Source: Holophagaceae bacterium (lineage in GTDB: Bacteria; Acidobacteriota; Holophagae; Holophagales; Holophagaceae). Taken from it: 41,325 nt of DNA. The stretch covers positions 155 to 41,479 of the forward strand of contig PLUC01000049.1 in the NCBI GenBank assembly GCA_003165415.1, written 5' to 3'. A program made the translations under genes and the position numbers. Numbering within the stretch: position 1 is the stretch's first letter; every line of letters begins with the position of its first letter. Positions 23,710 through 32,501 of this stretch are shown in pieces. The notes beneath the pieces were generated by a model. The model had not been told where the DNA came from. It ran no database searches and worked only from the letters and a program-made list of their open reading frames with translations.

Positions 23710-24708
23710 ATGGTCCCCTTCACCGCCTTCCTCGTCGCCAGCCTCATGGCCCTGCCCCCCGCCGCGCCCAGGGTGCTGCGCACCTTCCCGGTCGGCGGCG
23801 AGGGGCGCTGGGACTACGTGAACCTGGATCCGGAGGCAGGCCGCCTCCTGGTGTCCCGCTCCACCCGGGTCATGGTGCTGGACCTGGACGGCAAGGTGGT
23901 GGGTGAGATTCCCGACACCCAGGGGGTCCACGGCGTGGCCTTTTCCCGGGAGCTGGACCGGGGCTGGACCTCCAACGGCCAGGCCGGCACCGTCACCGTG
24001 TTCAAGCTCTCCACCCTCGCCGTGGAAACCGTGGTGAAGACCACCGGCGGCAACCCGGACGCCATCCTGTACGAACCCGCCACCCGCCGGGTGTTCACCT
24101 GCAACGGCGCCGGGAAGAATGCCACGGTGATCGACGCCGCCACCTCCCGGGTGGTGGGCACCATCCCCCTGGGCGGCAAGCCCGAGTTCTCGGCCTGCGA
24201 CGGGCGCGGCAGGGTCTACCTGAACAACGAGGACACCTCAGAGATCATGGCCATCAACGCCCGCACCCTCCAGGTGGAGGCCATCTGGTCCATCAAGCCG
24301 CTGGAGCGGCCCAGCGGGCTGGCCATGGACGTCCAGCACAATGTCCTCTTCTCGGTGGCCGGCAACCGGCTGGCGGCGGTGGTGGACGCGGGCACCGGCA
24401 AGGTGCTGGCGACCCTGCCCATCGGCGCCGGGACCGACGGGGTGGCCTTCGATCCGGGCACCGGCTGCGCCTATGCCAGCAACGGGGAGGGCACGCTCAC
24501 CGTCATCCGCCGCAATGACGCGGGCGCCTATGAAGTGGCCGCCACGGTGGCCACCCTGAAGGGGGCCCGCACCATCGTGGACAATCCCCGCACCCATCGC
24601 CTGTACTTGCCCACGGCAGAGTTCGATCCCCTCCCCGCGGACGCCAAGCCCGGCACCCGCCCCGCCATGGTCAAGGACAGCTTCAAGATCATCGAAGTGG
24701 GATACTGA
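23710..24708 (+). CDS. Exported YncE-like beta-propeller protein
   Basis: 332 residues with a signal peptide (FTAFLVASLMALPPAAP). Six or seven repeated blade units follow, with patterns VMVLDLDGKVVGEIP, ATVIDAATSRVVGTIPLGG, IMAINARTLQVEAIWSI and AAVVDAGTGKVLATLPIGAGTDG, which match YVTN/YncE-type seven-bladed propellers. Such proteins are periplasmic or surface binding platforms; the ligand is unknown. No heme or metal motif is seen. It follows the pentapeptide/propeller gene by 29 bp on the same strand. Its 3' end overlaps a remnant aldehyde dehydrogenase gene on the other strand by 20 bp. Confidence 0.8.
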   Translation: MVPFTAFLVASLMALPPAAPRVLRTFPVGGEGRWDYVNLDPEAGRLLVSRSTRVMVLDLDGKVVGEIPDTQGVHGVAFSRELDRGWTSNGQAGTVTVFKLSTLAVETVVKTTGGNPDAILYEPATRRVFTCNGAGKNATVIDAATSRVVGTIPLGGKPEFSACDGRGRVYLNNEDTSEIMAINARTLQVEAIWSIKPLERPSGLAMDVQHNVLFSVAGNRLAAVVDAGTGKVLATLPIGAGTDGVAFDPGTGCAYASNGEGTLTVIRRNDAGAYEVAATVATLKGARTIVDNPRTHRLYLPTAEFDPLPADAKPGTRPAMVKDSFKIIEVGY

Positions 24709-24985
24709 ACCGCTCCCGGGCCGCCGCCAGCTTGGCCTCGGTGTAGGGGAACCAGGACGGCTCCGTGTCCTCCATGCCGTCGTCGATCACCATGCTTTTG
24801 CTCTCGGTGAACAGGCGCAGGCCCGTGGGCCCGTGGTAGCGGTTGATGCCGGACTGCTTGATGCCGCCGAAGGGCAGGTCGCGGTTGAGGGCCTTGGTGA
24901 CCTGCTGCCGGTACACCGGCGGTTCGGCCCTGCGTTCGATGCGGGTGCGGGCGTTCAGGACTTTGGTTTCCACGGTGGGGGCCTC
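24689..24985 (-). pseudogene. C-terminal remnant of an aldehyde dehydrogenase
   Basis: Only the end of an ALDH is present. The block LPFGGIKQSGINRYHG is followed by LFTESKSMVID and a PSWFPYTEAKLAAARE tail, which match the C-terminal oligomerisation region of ALDH3-like enzymes. The catalytic Cys and Glu and the whole cofactor domain (about 400 residues) are missing; upstream of about 24985 the frame holds unrelated, non-conserved sequence. There is no ribosome site or credible start. Its stop region overlaps the convergent propeller gene. Most likely a deletion-generated fragment. A functional small protein is unlikely. Confidence 0.72.
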
Positions 24986-25181
24986 CGGCTTTGATTTGCT
25001 GTTAATACATGGGCGGGACCCATGGCTTCCGCTCCAGAGCAAACCATGTGCCAGCCTCCGGATCCGGGTAAGGGGCTGTCCTGCCAGTTCTCCACCCGGG
25101 AACGGGGCAGGGGCGGGGCCATCACCTTGACGGGATGCGACCATTCTGATGGGTGGGGGGCCGGGGCAGCCGCTCCTGGGC

Positions 25182-25208
25182 TATAATCTTCGCTAAGTCA
25201 GCTAGGAG
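25182..25208 (+). promoter_or_regulatory. -10 box and ribosome site of the aldo/keto reductase
   Basis: A perfect TATAAT (25182-25187) precedes AGGAG (25204-25208), 6 nt before ATG 25215. No good -35 at 16-18 bp. The 200 bp between this box and the ALDH remnant hold no gene I can recognise, only a small CATGGG/CCCATG hairpin (25008-25024). Confidence 0.5.
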
Positions 25209-25214
25209 CGCGCC

Positions 25215-26183
25215 ATGGAGTCGAGAAAACTGGGAACCGGCGGTCTGGAAGTGGGCGCCATGGGCTTTGGCTGCATGGGCATCACCCATGGATACATCCG
25301 GCCGGAGGAGATCGACGAGGCCGAAGGCATCGCCACCATCCACCGGGCCCTGGACCGGGGCGTCACCCTGCTGGACACCGCCGAGGCCTACGGGCCCTTC
25401 ACCAACGAGGTGCTGGTGGGCAAGGCCATCCAGGGCCGGCGCCAGCAGGCGGTCATCGCCACCAAGTTCGGCATCCGGGACGGGATGGACGGCACCCCGG
25501 AAAACGCCAGGCGGGTGGCCGAGGCGTCCCTCAAGCGGCTCAACGTGGACGTCATCGATCTCTACTACCTGCACCGCAAGGATCCCAAGGTCCCCATCGA
25601 GGACAGCGTGGGCGCCATGAAGGACCTGGTCACCGCCGGCAAGGTGCGCTTCCTGGGCCTGTCCGAGGTGGGGCCGGAGACCCTGAGGCGGGCCTCCCGG
25701 GTGCATCCCATCGCCGCCCTGCAGAGCGAGTACTCGCTGTTCGAGCGCGGCATCGAGGAGAAGATCCTGCCGACCCTGCGCGAACTGGGCATCGGCCTGG
25801 TGCCCTTCAGCCCCCTGGGCCGCGGCTTCCTGGCCGGCGCCTTCAAGAACGCCGCGGAACTGCCGGCCAGCGACTGGCGCCAGAACGTGCCCCGCTTCCA
25901 GGACGCCAACGCCGCCGCCAACGCCCACATCCTCGAAGTGATCCAGGCCGTCGCCCAGCGCCACCAGGCCACCCCCGCCCAGGTAGCCCTGGCCTGGGTG
26001 CTGGCCCAGGGCGAGGACATGGTGCCCATCCCTGGCACCCGGCGCCGCACCACCCTGGACCAGAACCTGGACGCCCTGGACCTGCGCCTGTCCGCGGAGG
26101 ACCTGGCGCAGCTGGGCCAACTGGCGGGCCAGGTGGTGGGCGAGCGCTACACCCCTACCCAGATGAAGATGGTGGAGCGTTAG
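25215..26183 (+). CDS. Aldo/keto reductase (AKR13-like)
   Basis: 322 residues. It reduces carbonyl substrates with NADPH. The tetrad is visible: Asp and Tyr in LLDTAEAYGPF, Lys in VIATKFG and His in DLYYLHRKDP. The cofactor-binding C-terminus has VPFSPLGRGFLAG, PAQVALAWVLAQG and VPIPGTRRRTTLDQN, typical of AKR13/YakC-type proteins. It has its own promoter box and ribosome site. It faces pntB, with stop codons 3 bp apart. The substrate cannot be read from sequence. Confidence 0.93.
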   Translation: MESRKLGTGGLEVGAMGFGCMGITHGYIRPEEIDEAEGIATIHRALDRGVTLLDTAEAYGPFTNEVLVGKAIQGRRQQAVIATKFGIRDGMDGTPENARRVAEASLKRLNVDVIDLYYLHRKDPKVPIEDSVGAMKDLVTAGKVRFLGLSEVGPETLRRASRVHPIAALQSEYSLFERGIEEKILPTLRELGIGLVPFSPLGRGFLAGAFKNAAELPASDWRQNVPRFQDANAAANAHILEVIQAVAQRHQATPAQVALAWVLAQGEDMVPIPGTRRRTTLDQNLDALDLRLSAEDLAQLGQLAGQVVGERYTPTQMKMVER

Positions 26184-26186
26184 TCT

Positions 26187-27608
26187 TTAATGTCCGCCTT
26201 CTCCCGCCAACTGCCTGGCCAGTTCCCCCACCACGACCTTGGCGTCGCCGAATAGCATGAAGGTCTTGTCCAGGTAGTAGAGTTCGTTCTCGATCCCGGC
26301 GAAGCCGGGGTTCTTGGAACGCTTGATGGCGAAGACGGTCCTGGCCTTGTCCGCGTCGATGATGGGCATGCCATATATGGGGCTGGTCTTGTCGGTGCGG
26401 GCGGCGGGGTTGACCACGTCGTTGGCGCCGATGATCAGCGCCACGTCCGCCTGGGGCAGGTCGCCGTTGATCTCGTCCATCTCCACCAGGTCGTCGTAGG
26501 GGATCTCGGCCTCGGCCAGCAGCACGTTCATGTGCCCGGGCATGCGCCCGGCCACCGGGTGGATGGCGAACTTGACGGTGACGCCGCGCTTCTTGAGCTG
26601 GTCGTACAGCTCCCGCACCCGGTGCTGGGCCTGGGCCACGGCCATGCCGTAGCCCGGCACGATCACCACCAGGTCGGCCTGGGCCATGATCTGCGCCGCG
26701 CTCTCGGGGGTGTCCGACTTGTAGACCTTGGCCTCGCCCCCGGCGGCGGCCTGCTGGGTCTGGCCGAAGGCGCCGAACAGCACGTTGGTGAAGGACCGGT
26801 TCATGGCCTTGCACATGATGATGGAAAGGATCAGGCCGGAGCTGCCGTCCAGGGCGCCGGCGGTGATCAGGAGCTTGTTGTTGAGCACGAAGCCCATGGC
26901 CACGGCCGACAGCCCGGCGTAGGCGTTGAGGATGGAGATCACCGTCGGCATGTCGGCGCCGCCGATGGGCAGGATGAGCAGCACCCCGAACGCCAGCGAC
27001 AGCACCATGACCAGCATGAACGCCAGCGGCGCCCAGGCCGCCAGGGGGTTCAGCACCAGGGCCACGCCCAGGGCCAGGGCCAGGGTGAACAGGCCGAGGT
27101 TGATGACGTTCTGCCCGGGGTAGGTGACCGGCCGCTGGGGGATCCACTTGAGCTCCTGGAGCTTGCCGGCGGCCATGAGGGAGCCGGTGAAGGTCAGGAA
27201 GCCCAGCAGGATCTCCAGCATCAGGGCGGTGACAATATAAGGTGCCAGCGCCTCCTCGTTGCTCTGGCCGTAGTAGAGGAAGAACTTGCCGGTGCCCACG
27301 AGGCCCGCGGCCAGGCCGCCGAAGGCGTGGGAGAGGGCGGTCCGCTGGGGCACCGCGGTGAGGGGGACCTGGGCCAGGGGGTAGCCCACCGCCGACCCGG
27401 CGATGAAGGCGGCCAGGATCCACCAGTAGTGGGTGCCGCCGGTGGTGATGACCCCGGCCAGGGTGCCGGCCACGGCCAGGACCATGGCCGCCACGCCGGA
27501 GAACACGCCCTTGCGCGCGGTCTCGGGATTGCTCATCCAGCGCAGGGACATGATGAACAGGCCGGTGGCCACCAGGTACAGGAGCTGGACCAGGTTCTCG
27601 GCGCTCAT
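26187..27608 (-). CDS. pntB: NAD(P) transhydrogenase subunit beta
   Basis: 473 residues. It carries most of the proton-translocating membrane domain (eight or nine TM helices in the first 270 residues, e.g. GADMPTVISILNAYAGLSAVAMGF) and the NADP(H)-binding domain III (about 290-473). Domain III shows VVIVPGYGMAVAQAQHRV, HPVAGRMPGHMNVLLAEA, VALIIGANDVVNP and GMPIIDADKARTVF, all classical. PntAA, PntAB and PntB together reduce NADP with NADH using the proton motive force, feeding NADPH pools. Start ATG overlaps the pntAB stop by 4 bp. Confidence 0.96.
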   Translation of the reverse strand: MSAENLVQLLYLVATGLFIMSLRWMSNPETARKGVFSGVAAMVLAVAGTLAGVITTGGTHYWWILAAFIAGSAVGYPLAQVPLTAVPQRTALSHAFGGLAAGLVGTGKFFLYYGQSNEEALAPYIVTALMLEILLGFLTFTGSLMAAGKLQELKWIPQRPVTYPGQNVINLGLFTLALALGVALVLNPLAAWAPLAFMLVMVLSLAFGVLLILPIGGADMPTVISILNAYAGLSAVAMGFVLNNKLLITAGALDGSSGLILSIIMCKAMNRSFTNVLFGAFGQTQQAAAGGEAKVYKSDTPESAAQIMAQADLVVIVPGYGMAVAQAQHRVRELYDQLKKRGVTVKFAIHPVAGRMPGHMNVLLAEAEIPYDDLVEMDEINGDLPQADVALIIGANDVVNPAARTDKTSPIYGMPIIDADKARTVFAIKRSKNPGFAGIENELYYLDKTFMLFGDAKVVVGELARQLAGEGGH

Positions 27609-27964
27609 TTAGGCGCCCCCTCGCGCTTCTTGAACATCTTGAGCATGCGGTCGGTGATCAGGAAGCCGCTGACGATGTTGGTGGTGGAGCAGAAGATCGC
27701 CACCAGGCCCAGGGCGGTGACGTAGACCGGGGCGTCCTTGCCCGCAGCGACGATGATGGCGCCCACCACGGCGATGGCCGAGATGGCGTTGGTCAGGCTC
27801 ATGAGCGGGGTGTGCAGCAGCCGGGACACCCGCTGGATGGCCATGAGCCCGATGAAGGTGGCCAGCATGAACACGAACAGGGCGCCCATGAAGTCCAGTT
27901 GGCCGTGGCCGCCGGCGGCGTGCCCGCCGGTGCCCTGGGCGATGGCTAGGATGAGGTTGGGCAA
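27605..27964 (-). CDS. pntAB: NAD(P) transhydrogenase subunit alpha, membrane part (alpha-2)
   Basis: 119 residues with a Gly/His-rich N-terminus (GTGGHAAGGHGQ) and three or four TM helices: ALFVFMLATFIGLMAI, then the conserved block RVSRLLHTPLMSLTNAISAIAVVGAII, and LGLVAIFCSTTNIVSGFLITDRML. This equals the C-terminal membrane segment of E. coli PntA, encoded separately here as in Rhodospirillum. It overlaps pntB (ATGA) and lies 22 bp after pntAA. Confidence 0.93.
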   Translation of the reverse strand: MPNLILAIAQGTGGHAAGGHGQLDFMGALFVFMLATFIGLMAIQRVSRLLHTPLMSLTNAISAIAVVGAIIVAAGKDAPVYVTALGLVAIFCSTTNIVSGFLITDRMLKMFKKREGAPK

Positions 27965-27986
27965 ATGGATGCTCCTTTCCGGCGGC

Positions 27987-29138
27987 TCAGGCCTGGATGG
28001 CTTTCAGGGTGGGACCGTGCACGACCTGGCCGTCCCGGGTCACGCAGCAGCCCTTCAGCAGCTCGTCGTCCCAGTCCAGCCGGAAGCTCGCCTCGGGCTT
28101 GTTCCAGAACGCGGTGATGAAGTTGAGCAGGTTCCGGGAGAACATCATGCTCGCGTGGAACGGCACGGTGGCGGGCAGGTTCAGCGGGGCGAGCAGCGTC
28201 ACCCCGCCCACGGTCACGGTCTCGCCCAGCCGCGACAGGGTGCAGTTGCCGCCGCCGTCGGCGCCCAGGTCCACGAGCACCGACCCGGGCCGCATGGAAC
28301 GCACGATCCCCTCGTCGATGAGCCTGGGCGCCACCACCCCGCCGATGAGGGCGGTGGTGATCACCATGTCCACCAGGGCGCAGTGATTGGCGAGCATTCC
28401 GGCCTGGCGGGCCTTGTCCTCCGGCGACAGCTCGGCGGCGTAACCGCCGCCGGCCTGGGCGCTCTGGTTCAGCTCGATGCCCACGTACTTGCCGCCCACG
28501 GATTCGATCTGCTCCTTCACCTCGGGCCGAACGTCCGTGGCGCTCACGGCGGCGCCCAGCCGCTTGGCGGTGGCGATGGCCTGGAGCCCCGCCACCCCGC
28601 AGCCGATGACGAAGACCTTGGCCTGGAGGGTGGTGCCGGCGGCGGTCATGAGCATGGGGAAGTACTTGGGCAGGGCCGCCGCCCCCAGCAGCACGCCCTT
28701 GTAGCCGACGATGTTGGCCTGGCTGGACAGGGTGTCCATGGCCTGGGCCCGGGTGGTGCGCGGGATGCAGTCGGTGGAGAAGGCGGTGATCCCGCGCGCG
28801 GCCAGCCTGGCCACGGCGTCCAGGTTGCGGGTGGGGAACAGCGAGGCCAGCAGGATGGCCCCCGGCCGCATCAGCTCGGCCTCGTGGCTGCCGTCGGCGC
28901 GGGGGAGGGGAGCGTTGACCTTGGCGATGAAATCCGCCTCGCCCAGCAGCTTCGCCGCGTCCGCGGTCAGGGTGACCCCGGCCTCCTGGTAGGCCTGGTC
29001 GGGGAAGAAGGCCCGGGCGCCGGCCCCGGCCTCCAGGGCCACCTCGGCGCCCAGCTGGATCAGCTTCCGGCAGGATTCGGGATCAAGGGCCACGCGGTTC
29101 TCGTCGGGACGGATCTCCATCGGAATGGCGATCTTCAC
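27987..29138 (-). CDS. pntAA: NAD(P) transhydrogenase subunit alpha, NAD(H)-binding part (alpha-1)
   Basis: 383 residues, the soluble domain I of transhydrogenase. N-terminal signature IPMEIRPDENRVALDP. The NAD site has VFVIGCGVAGLQAIATAKRLGA with the nucleotide-specific Asp in SATDVRPE. RQAGMLANHCALVDMVITTALIGG and SVLVDLGADGGGNC are characteristic. It lacks the membrane tail, which is supplied by pntAB. GTG start at 29138 with GGAGG about 7 nt upstream. Possible -10 TAGAAT about 25 nt upstream, without a good -35. First gene of pntAA-pntAB-pntB. Confidence 0.95.
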   Translation of the reverse strand: MKIAIPMEIRPDENRVALDPESCRKLIQLGAEVALEAGAGARAFFPDQAYQEAGVTLTADAAKLLGEADFIAKVNAPLPRADGSHEAELMRPGAILLASLFPTRNLDAVARLAARGITAFSTDCIPRTTRAQAMDTLSSQANIVGYKGVLLGAAALPKYFPMLMTAAGTTLQAKVFVIGCGVAGLQAIATAKRLGAAVSATDVRPEVKEQIESVGGKYVGIELNQSAQAGGGYAAELSPEDKARQAGMLANHCALVDMVITTALIGGVVAPRLIDEGIVRSMRPGSVLVDLGADGGGNCTLSRLGETVTVGGVTLLAPLNLPATVPFHASMMFSRNLLNFITAFWNKPEASFRLDWDDELLKGCCVTRDGQVVHGPTLKAIQA

Positions 29139-29183
29139 AGTTACCTCCGGATCGTGGGAGATTCTAACTTAAAAGAGAGCTCA

Positions 29184-29213
29184 TTGACGTTTTTATCAAA
29201 GTACATTTACGCT
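29184..29213 (+). promoter_or_regulatory. Promoter of the COG3014-lpoB-LPP20 operon
   Basis: TTGACG (29184-29189) and TACGCT (29208-29213) are 18 bp apart. Transcription would begin near 29220, about 45 nt before ATG 29265. It lies in the divergent gap with pntAA. Confidence 0.5.
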
Positions 29214-29264
29214 GTCCATGGCCTTGTGCACCCCTCCGGCCGATACTGCTTCCGGAGCTGCCCC

Positions 29265-30761
29265 ATGCGCCAGGATCAATGCTTGTTCGGGTTCCCTGCC
29301 CTCCGGGTTCCGGTCCTGGTCGCCCTGCTCGCGCTGCCGGCCGCGGCGGACCACATCAGGGATTTCCGCACCGCCCTGGACGGGCTGCTGGCCAACAACC
29401 TGGCCGCGGTGGACAAGGTGTTCCTGAAGGACGCTTCCAGGGACTGCGCCGACCGTCTGCTCTCCCTGTACGAGCTTGGCGAGTTCTACCACCTGGCCGG
29501 GGATCCACGGAAGAGCATGGACTTTTTCAACAGAGCCGACGCCGTGGCCCATGTCTACGAAGGCCAGGCCGTGGTCTCCGCCGGGGCGGCGGGGCGCACC
29601 GCCGGCGCGGTGCTGGTCAATGATTCGGTGCTGAAGTACGAGGGTTTCGGCTACGACAAGGTCATGTCCCGCACCATCAACGCCATCAACTTCCTGCTGC
29701 AGGGGAACCTGGAAGGCGCCCGGGTCGAACTGCGCAAGGCCGAGGAATACCAGCGCCTGGAGCGGGAGCGCAGCCAGCGGGAGGCGCGGCAGGCCGGGGC
29801 CCGGCAGCCGGCGGGCGCCGAGAACGCCCGGGTGGACAACCCGGCGGTGCAGGCCACCTACGGCCGGATGTTCGATGCCGTGAAGGATGTGCGCAATTCC
29901 TACGAGAACGCCTTCACCTACTACCTGTCCAGCCAGGTCTACCTGGCCCAGGACGAGGAGGGCCTGAACGACGCCATGGTGGAGATCAAGCGCGCCTACG
30001 AACTGGCCCCCCGGGTGCCCGGGGTGCGCTCCGCCTACCTGGAGATCGCCCGGGCCCATGGCGGGGCCGCCTGGGACGACGCCAAGGCCCGGCTGGGGGC
30101 GGCCGGTGGGGATCCGGCGCCGGATCCCGCCGCCACCGGGTCCGTGGTGGTGGTGTTCGAGGCCGGGTTGGTGCCCAAGCTGGACGAGGTCAAGATCAAC
30201 CTTTTCGCCGAGGACAAGCTCTATAGCCTGGCCTTTCCCATCTACCGGGATCTCGGGAGGGCCGAGCCGCCCCTCACCATCACCACCCCGGCCAGGACCG
30301 TCATGACCTCGACCCTTCTGGAGACCCGCAAGCTCGCGGTGAAGTCGCTGCAGGAGCGGATGCCGGGGATCCTCACCCGGGGCCTGCTGGGGGCCATCGC
30401 CAAGGGCGAGCTGCAGGAGCGGGCCGAAAAGAACTGGGGGCCTCTGGGGGGGCTGCTGAGCAAGGTGGCCAGCGCGGTGGTGACCAGCGCGGACCGCCGG
30501 TCCTGGCTCAGCCTGCCGGCGGAGGTCCAGGTTGCCAGGTTCAACCTCGGCGCCGGCCCCAACCGGCTGGACCTCCGGGGTCCGGGCCTGGCGGAGACGG
30601 TGGCGCTGGACATCCCCCCGGCCAGTTCGACGTTCCTGCTGGTGCGCGCTTTCCCTGGATTCAAGCGCATCGACGTCAGGACTTTCCAGATCGGGAGCGA
30701 TGACGCCCCGATCAGACCCCCCCTCATCCCGCCTGCCGCTCCGGCGCCAAAGCTGCAATGA
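29265..30761 (+). CDS. Exported COG3014-like protein
   Basis: 498 residues from ATG 29265 (GGAG 8 nt upstream). Signal peptide about 1-28 (VPVLVALLALPAAADH). The mature protein begins with TPR-like helices (LYELGEFYHLAGDPRKSMDFF), a stretch SRTINAINFLLQGNLEGARVELRKAEEYQRL, and then a segment with NAFTYYLSSQVYLAQDEEGLNDAMVEIKRAYELAPRVP-type motifs, typical of COG3014. The C-terminal half has beta-rich parts and ends in a Pro-rich tail. It is followed by lpoB and an LPP20 protein, an arrangement known from other Gram-negative bacteria. Function unknown; an envelope role is inferred from neighbours. Confidence 0.72.
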   Translation: MRQDQCLFGFPALRVPVLVALLALPAAADHIRDFRTALDGLLANNLAAVDKVFLKDASRDCADRLLSLYELGEFYHLAGDPRKSMDFFNRADAVAHVYEGQAVVSAGAAGRTAGAVLVNDSVLKYEGFGYDKVMSRTINAINFLLQGNLEGARVELRKAEEYQRLERERSQREARQAGARQPAGAENARVDNPAVQATYGRMFDAVKDVRNSYENAFTYYLSSQVYLAQDEEGLNDAMVEIKRAYELAPRVPGVRSAYLEIARAHGGAAWDDAKARLGAAGGDPAPDPAATGSVVVVFEAGLVPKLDEVKINLFAEDKLYSLAFPIYRDLGRAEPPLTITTPARTVMTSTLLETRKLAVKSLQERMPGILTRGLLGAIAKGELQERAEKNWGPLGGLLSKVASAVVTSADRRSWLSLPAEVQVARFNLGAGPNRLDLRGPGLAETVALDIPPASSTFLLVRAFPGFKRIDVRTFQIGSDDAPIRPPLIPPAAPAPKLQ

Positions 30762-30820
30762 TGTTTCGGGCAGGGCTTATGAGGTATCCCTTTTCCCCAA
30801 CCTCCATGAAGGAATCGATC

Positions 30821-31420
30821 ATGAAAAAGACGTTCTTGCCTCTTCTCGGTGTCGGCGCGGTGAGCCTCGGCCTGGGCTGTTCGGGCCCCGTCACCAGCTA
30901 CGGCAACGCCCAGGCCACTGAGACGGTGAACGCCGACTTCGGCTCCACCGATCTGCAGATGATCGCCGACAAGATCGTCGCCAGCCTGATCACCAGCAAC
31001 CGGCTGCAGCCGGACCCGGCGGACCCGGACAAGCCTCCCCTCATATCCGTCACCAGGCTGCGCAACAACACCTCCGAGCACATCGACACCAAGTCCATCA
31101 CCGACAAGATCCGCATCTCCCTCATCAAGTCCGGCAAGGTGCGCTTCTCGGCCCTGGACAGTCAGGCCGACCTGATGAACCAGTACAAGCTTCAGGGCAC
31201 CATGGCCGACACCGCCACCCAGAAGACCGCCGGCAAGCAGACCGGCGCCAAGTACATCCTGGACGGCGACATCTCCTCCATCGTCAAGACCAACGGCCGG
31301 GTCAAGGATGTCTACTACAAGATCACCCTCAAGGCCACCGACATCGAATCGGGGGTGATCGAGTGGGCTGACGAGGTGGAGATCCGCAAGGACAGCGTCC
31401 GCAGGTTGTTCGGAGCCTAG
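30821..31420 (+). CDS. lpoB: Penicillin-binding protein activator LpoB-like lipoprotein
   Basis: 199 residues from ATG 30821 (AAGGA 7 nt upstream; an upstream in-frame start exists but would spoil the signal). The lipobox is GLGCSG, with lipidated Cys at about 20. The mature domain has the LpoB pattern: TDLQMIADKIVASLITS, ISVTRLRNNTSEHIDTKSITDKIRISLIKSGKVRF, YILDGDISSIVK and DVYYKITLKATDIESGVIEWADE. LpoB activates PBP1B in E. coli from the outer membrane. No PBP gene lies here, so the partner is unknown. Middle gene of a three-gene operon. Confidence 0.87.
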   Translation: MKKTFLPLLGVGAVSLGLGCSGPVTSYGNAQATETVNADFGSTDLQMIADKIVASLITSNRLQPDPADPDKPPLISVTRLRNNTSEHIDTKSITDKIRISLIKSGKVRFSALDSQADLMNQYKLQGTMADTATQKTAGKQTGAKYILDGDISSIVKTNGRVKDVYYKITLKATDIESGVIEWADEVEIRKDSVRRLFGA

Positions 31421-31422
31421 CC

Positions 31423-32469
31423 ATGTTGCCCATGATCCTGCTCGTTCCCGCCCTGGTCGCCCCGGCCCCCACCGCCAGGCCCCTATGGATCAGCACGCTG
31501 CCCACCCAGCCCGGCCGGGTCTACGGGCTGGGGGTGGCCGCCCTCACCACCGACGCCGTGACCCTGCGCCAGGTCTCGGACAATGCCAGGATCGACGTCA
31601 TCTCGCGGCTGCGGGCCAACGTCATCGGCGACACCAAGGTCATCACCAACTACAACGAGAGCAGGACCACCGGCGGCGGCCCCGCCACCGCCAGCCGGAC
31701 CCAGAACGTCCAGGTGAACACCCAGGTGCTGGCCCAGGCCGCCGACCTTCCGGGGCTGGTGGTGGAGGAGACCTTCATGGATCGTCCCGGCGGCACCGGC
31801 TACGCCCTCGCCTACCTGGACCTGGCCATTGCCCAGCAGGAACTGCAGACCCGGCTCGACACCCTGAAGGCCGACCTGGGCGCCCAGCGTTCCGAACAGG
31901 GCGTCCGGGCCAAGCTGGTGGAGGCCCAGGCACTGAAGAAGACCCATGGGGAACTGGTCAAGTTGGACGACCTGGCCGGCCTGCTCAGCGGCGGCGGGGG
32001 GGATCCCGCGCTCCGGGGCGAGGTGCTCAAGACCAGGCTGGAAGTGGAACGGCGCATGGTGGCGGCCCGGTCCGCCCTCACCTTCGGGCTGGCGCCCACC
32101 CCCGGGATGGAACTGGACCCGGACGTGAAGGACGTGGTCCGGAACGCCGTGCTCAAGGAAGGCATGGGCTGGTCCGACCAGAACCCCCTGTTCTCCATCA
32201 CCCTGAGGGCCCGGAACGGGCGCAACGGGGTGGCGGTGGGCCAGCGCGCCTGGTGGGACCGCCAGCGCACCCCGGACTTCATCGTGGCCCAGGGTTCCCT
32301 GAGCCTCACCCTGGTGGACAGCGCGGGGCAGCAGTACGAATCCATGACCATCGCGGCCAAGGGCGTGGGGGTGAACGAATTCCAGGCCGACAGCCTGCTC
32401 CTGGCCGACTACAAGGCCAAGCTGGGCAAGGCCGTGGCCGCCTGGCTCAACGACCTGGCCAGGTGGTAG
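31423..32469 (+). CDS. LPP20-family exported protein
   Basis: 348 residues, starting 3 bp after the lpoB stop. Signal peptide about 1-17 without a lipobox cysteine, so soluble or peripheral rather than lipidated. The N-terminal domain (about 20-140) has the LPP20 pattern RPLWISTLP, YGLGVAALTTDAVTLRQVSDNARIDVISRL and a VEETFMDRPGGTGYALAYLDLA strand region. A helical middle (130-200) and a beta-rich C-terminus (about 235-340, SLTLVDSAGQQYESMTIAAKGVG) follow. Known LPP20 proteins are outer-membrane associated with no clear biochemical role. Its co-occurrence with LpoB suggests one complex. Confidence 0.75.
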   Translation: MLPMILLVPALVAPAPTARPLWISTLPTQPGRVYGLGVAALTTDAVTLRQVSDNARIDVISRLRANVIGDTKVITNYNESRTTGGGPATASRTQNVQVNTQVLAQAADLPGLVVEETFMDRPGGTGYALAYLDLAIAQQELQTRLDTLKADLGAQRSEQGVRAKLVEAQALKKTHGELVKLDDLAGLLSGGGGDPALRGEVLKTRLEVERRMVAARSALTFGLAPTPGMELDPDVKDVVRNAVLKEGMGWSDQNPLFSITLRARNGRNGVAVGQRAWWDRQRTPDFIVAQGSLSLTLVDSAGQQYESMTIAAKGVGVNEFQADSLLLADYKAKLGKAVAAWLNDLARW

Positions 32470-32480
32470 CCGGGAACTAG

Positions 32481-32501
32481 AAAACGCCAACGGGGCCTTT
32501 T
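32481..32501 (+). terminator. Probable terminator of the LPP20 operon
   Basis: AAAA-c-GCC (32481-32488) can pair with GGC-c-TTTT (32494-32501) around AACGG, with the T-tract inside and after the stem. Short and with one mismatch, so weak. It sits 11 bp after the LPP20 stop. Confidence 0.4.

Noticed and set aside
25008..25024. CATGGG/CCCATG hairpin in the gap before the aldo/keto reductase
   Set aside because: 6-bp stem with no T-run and no link to a gene end; likely chance.
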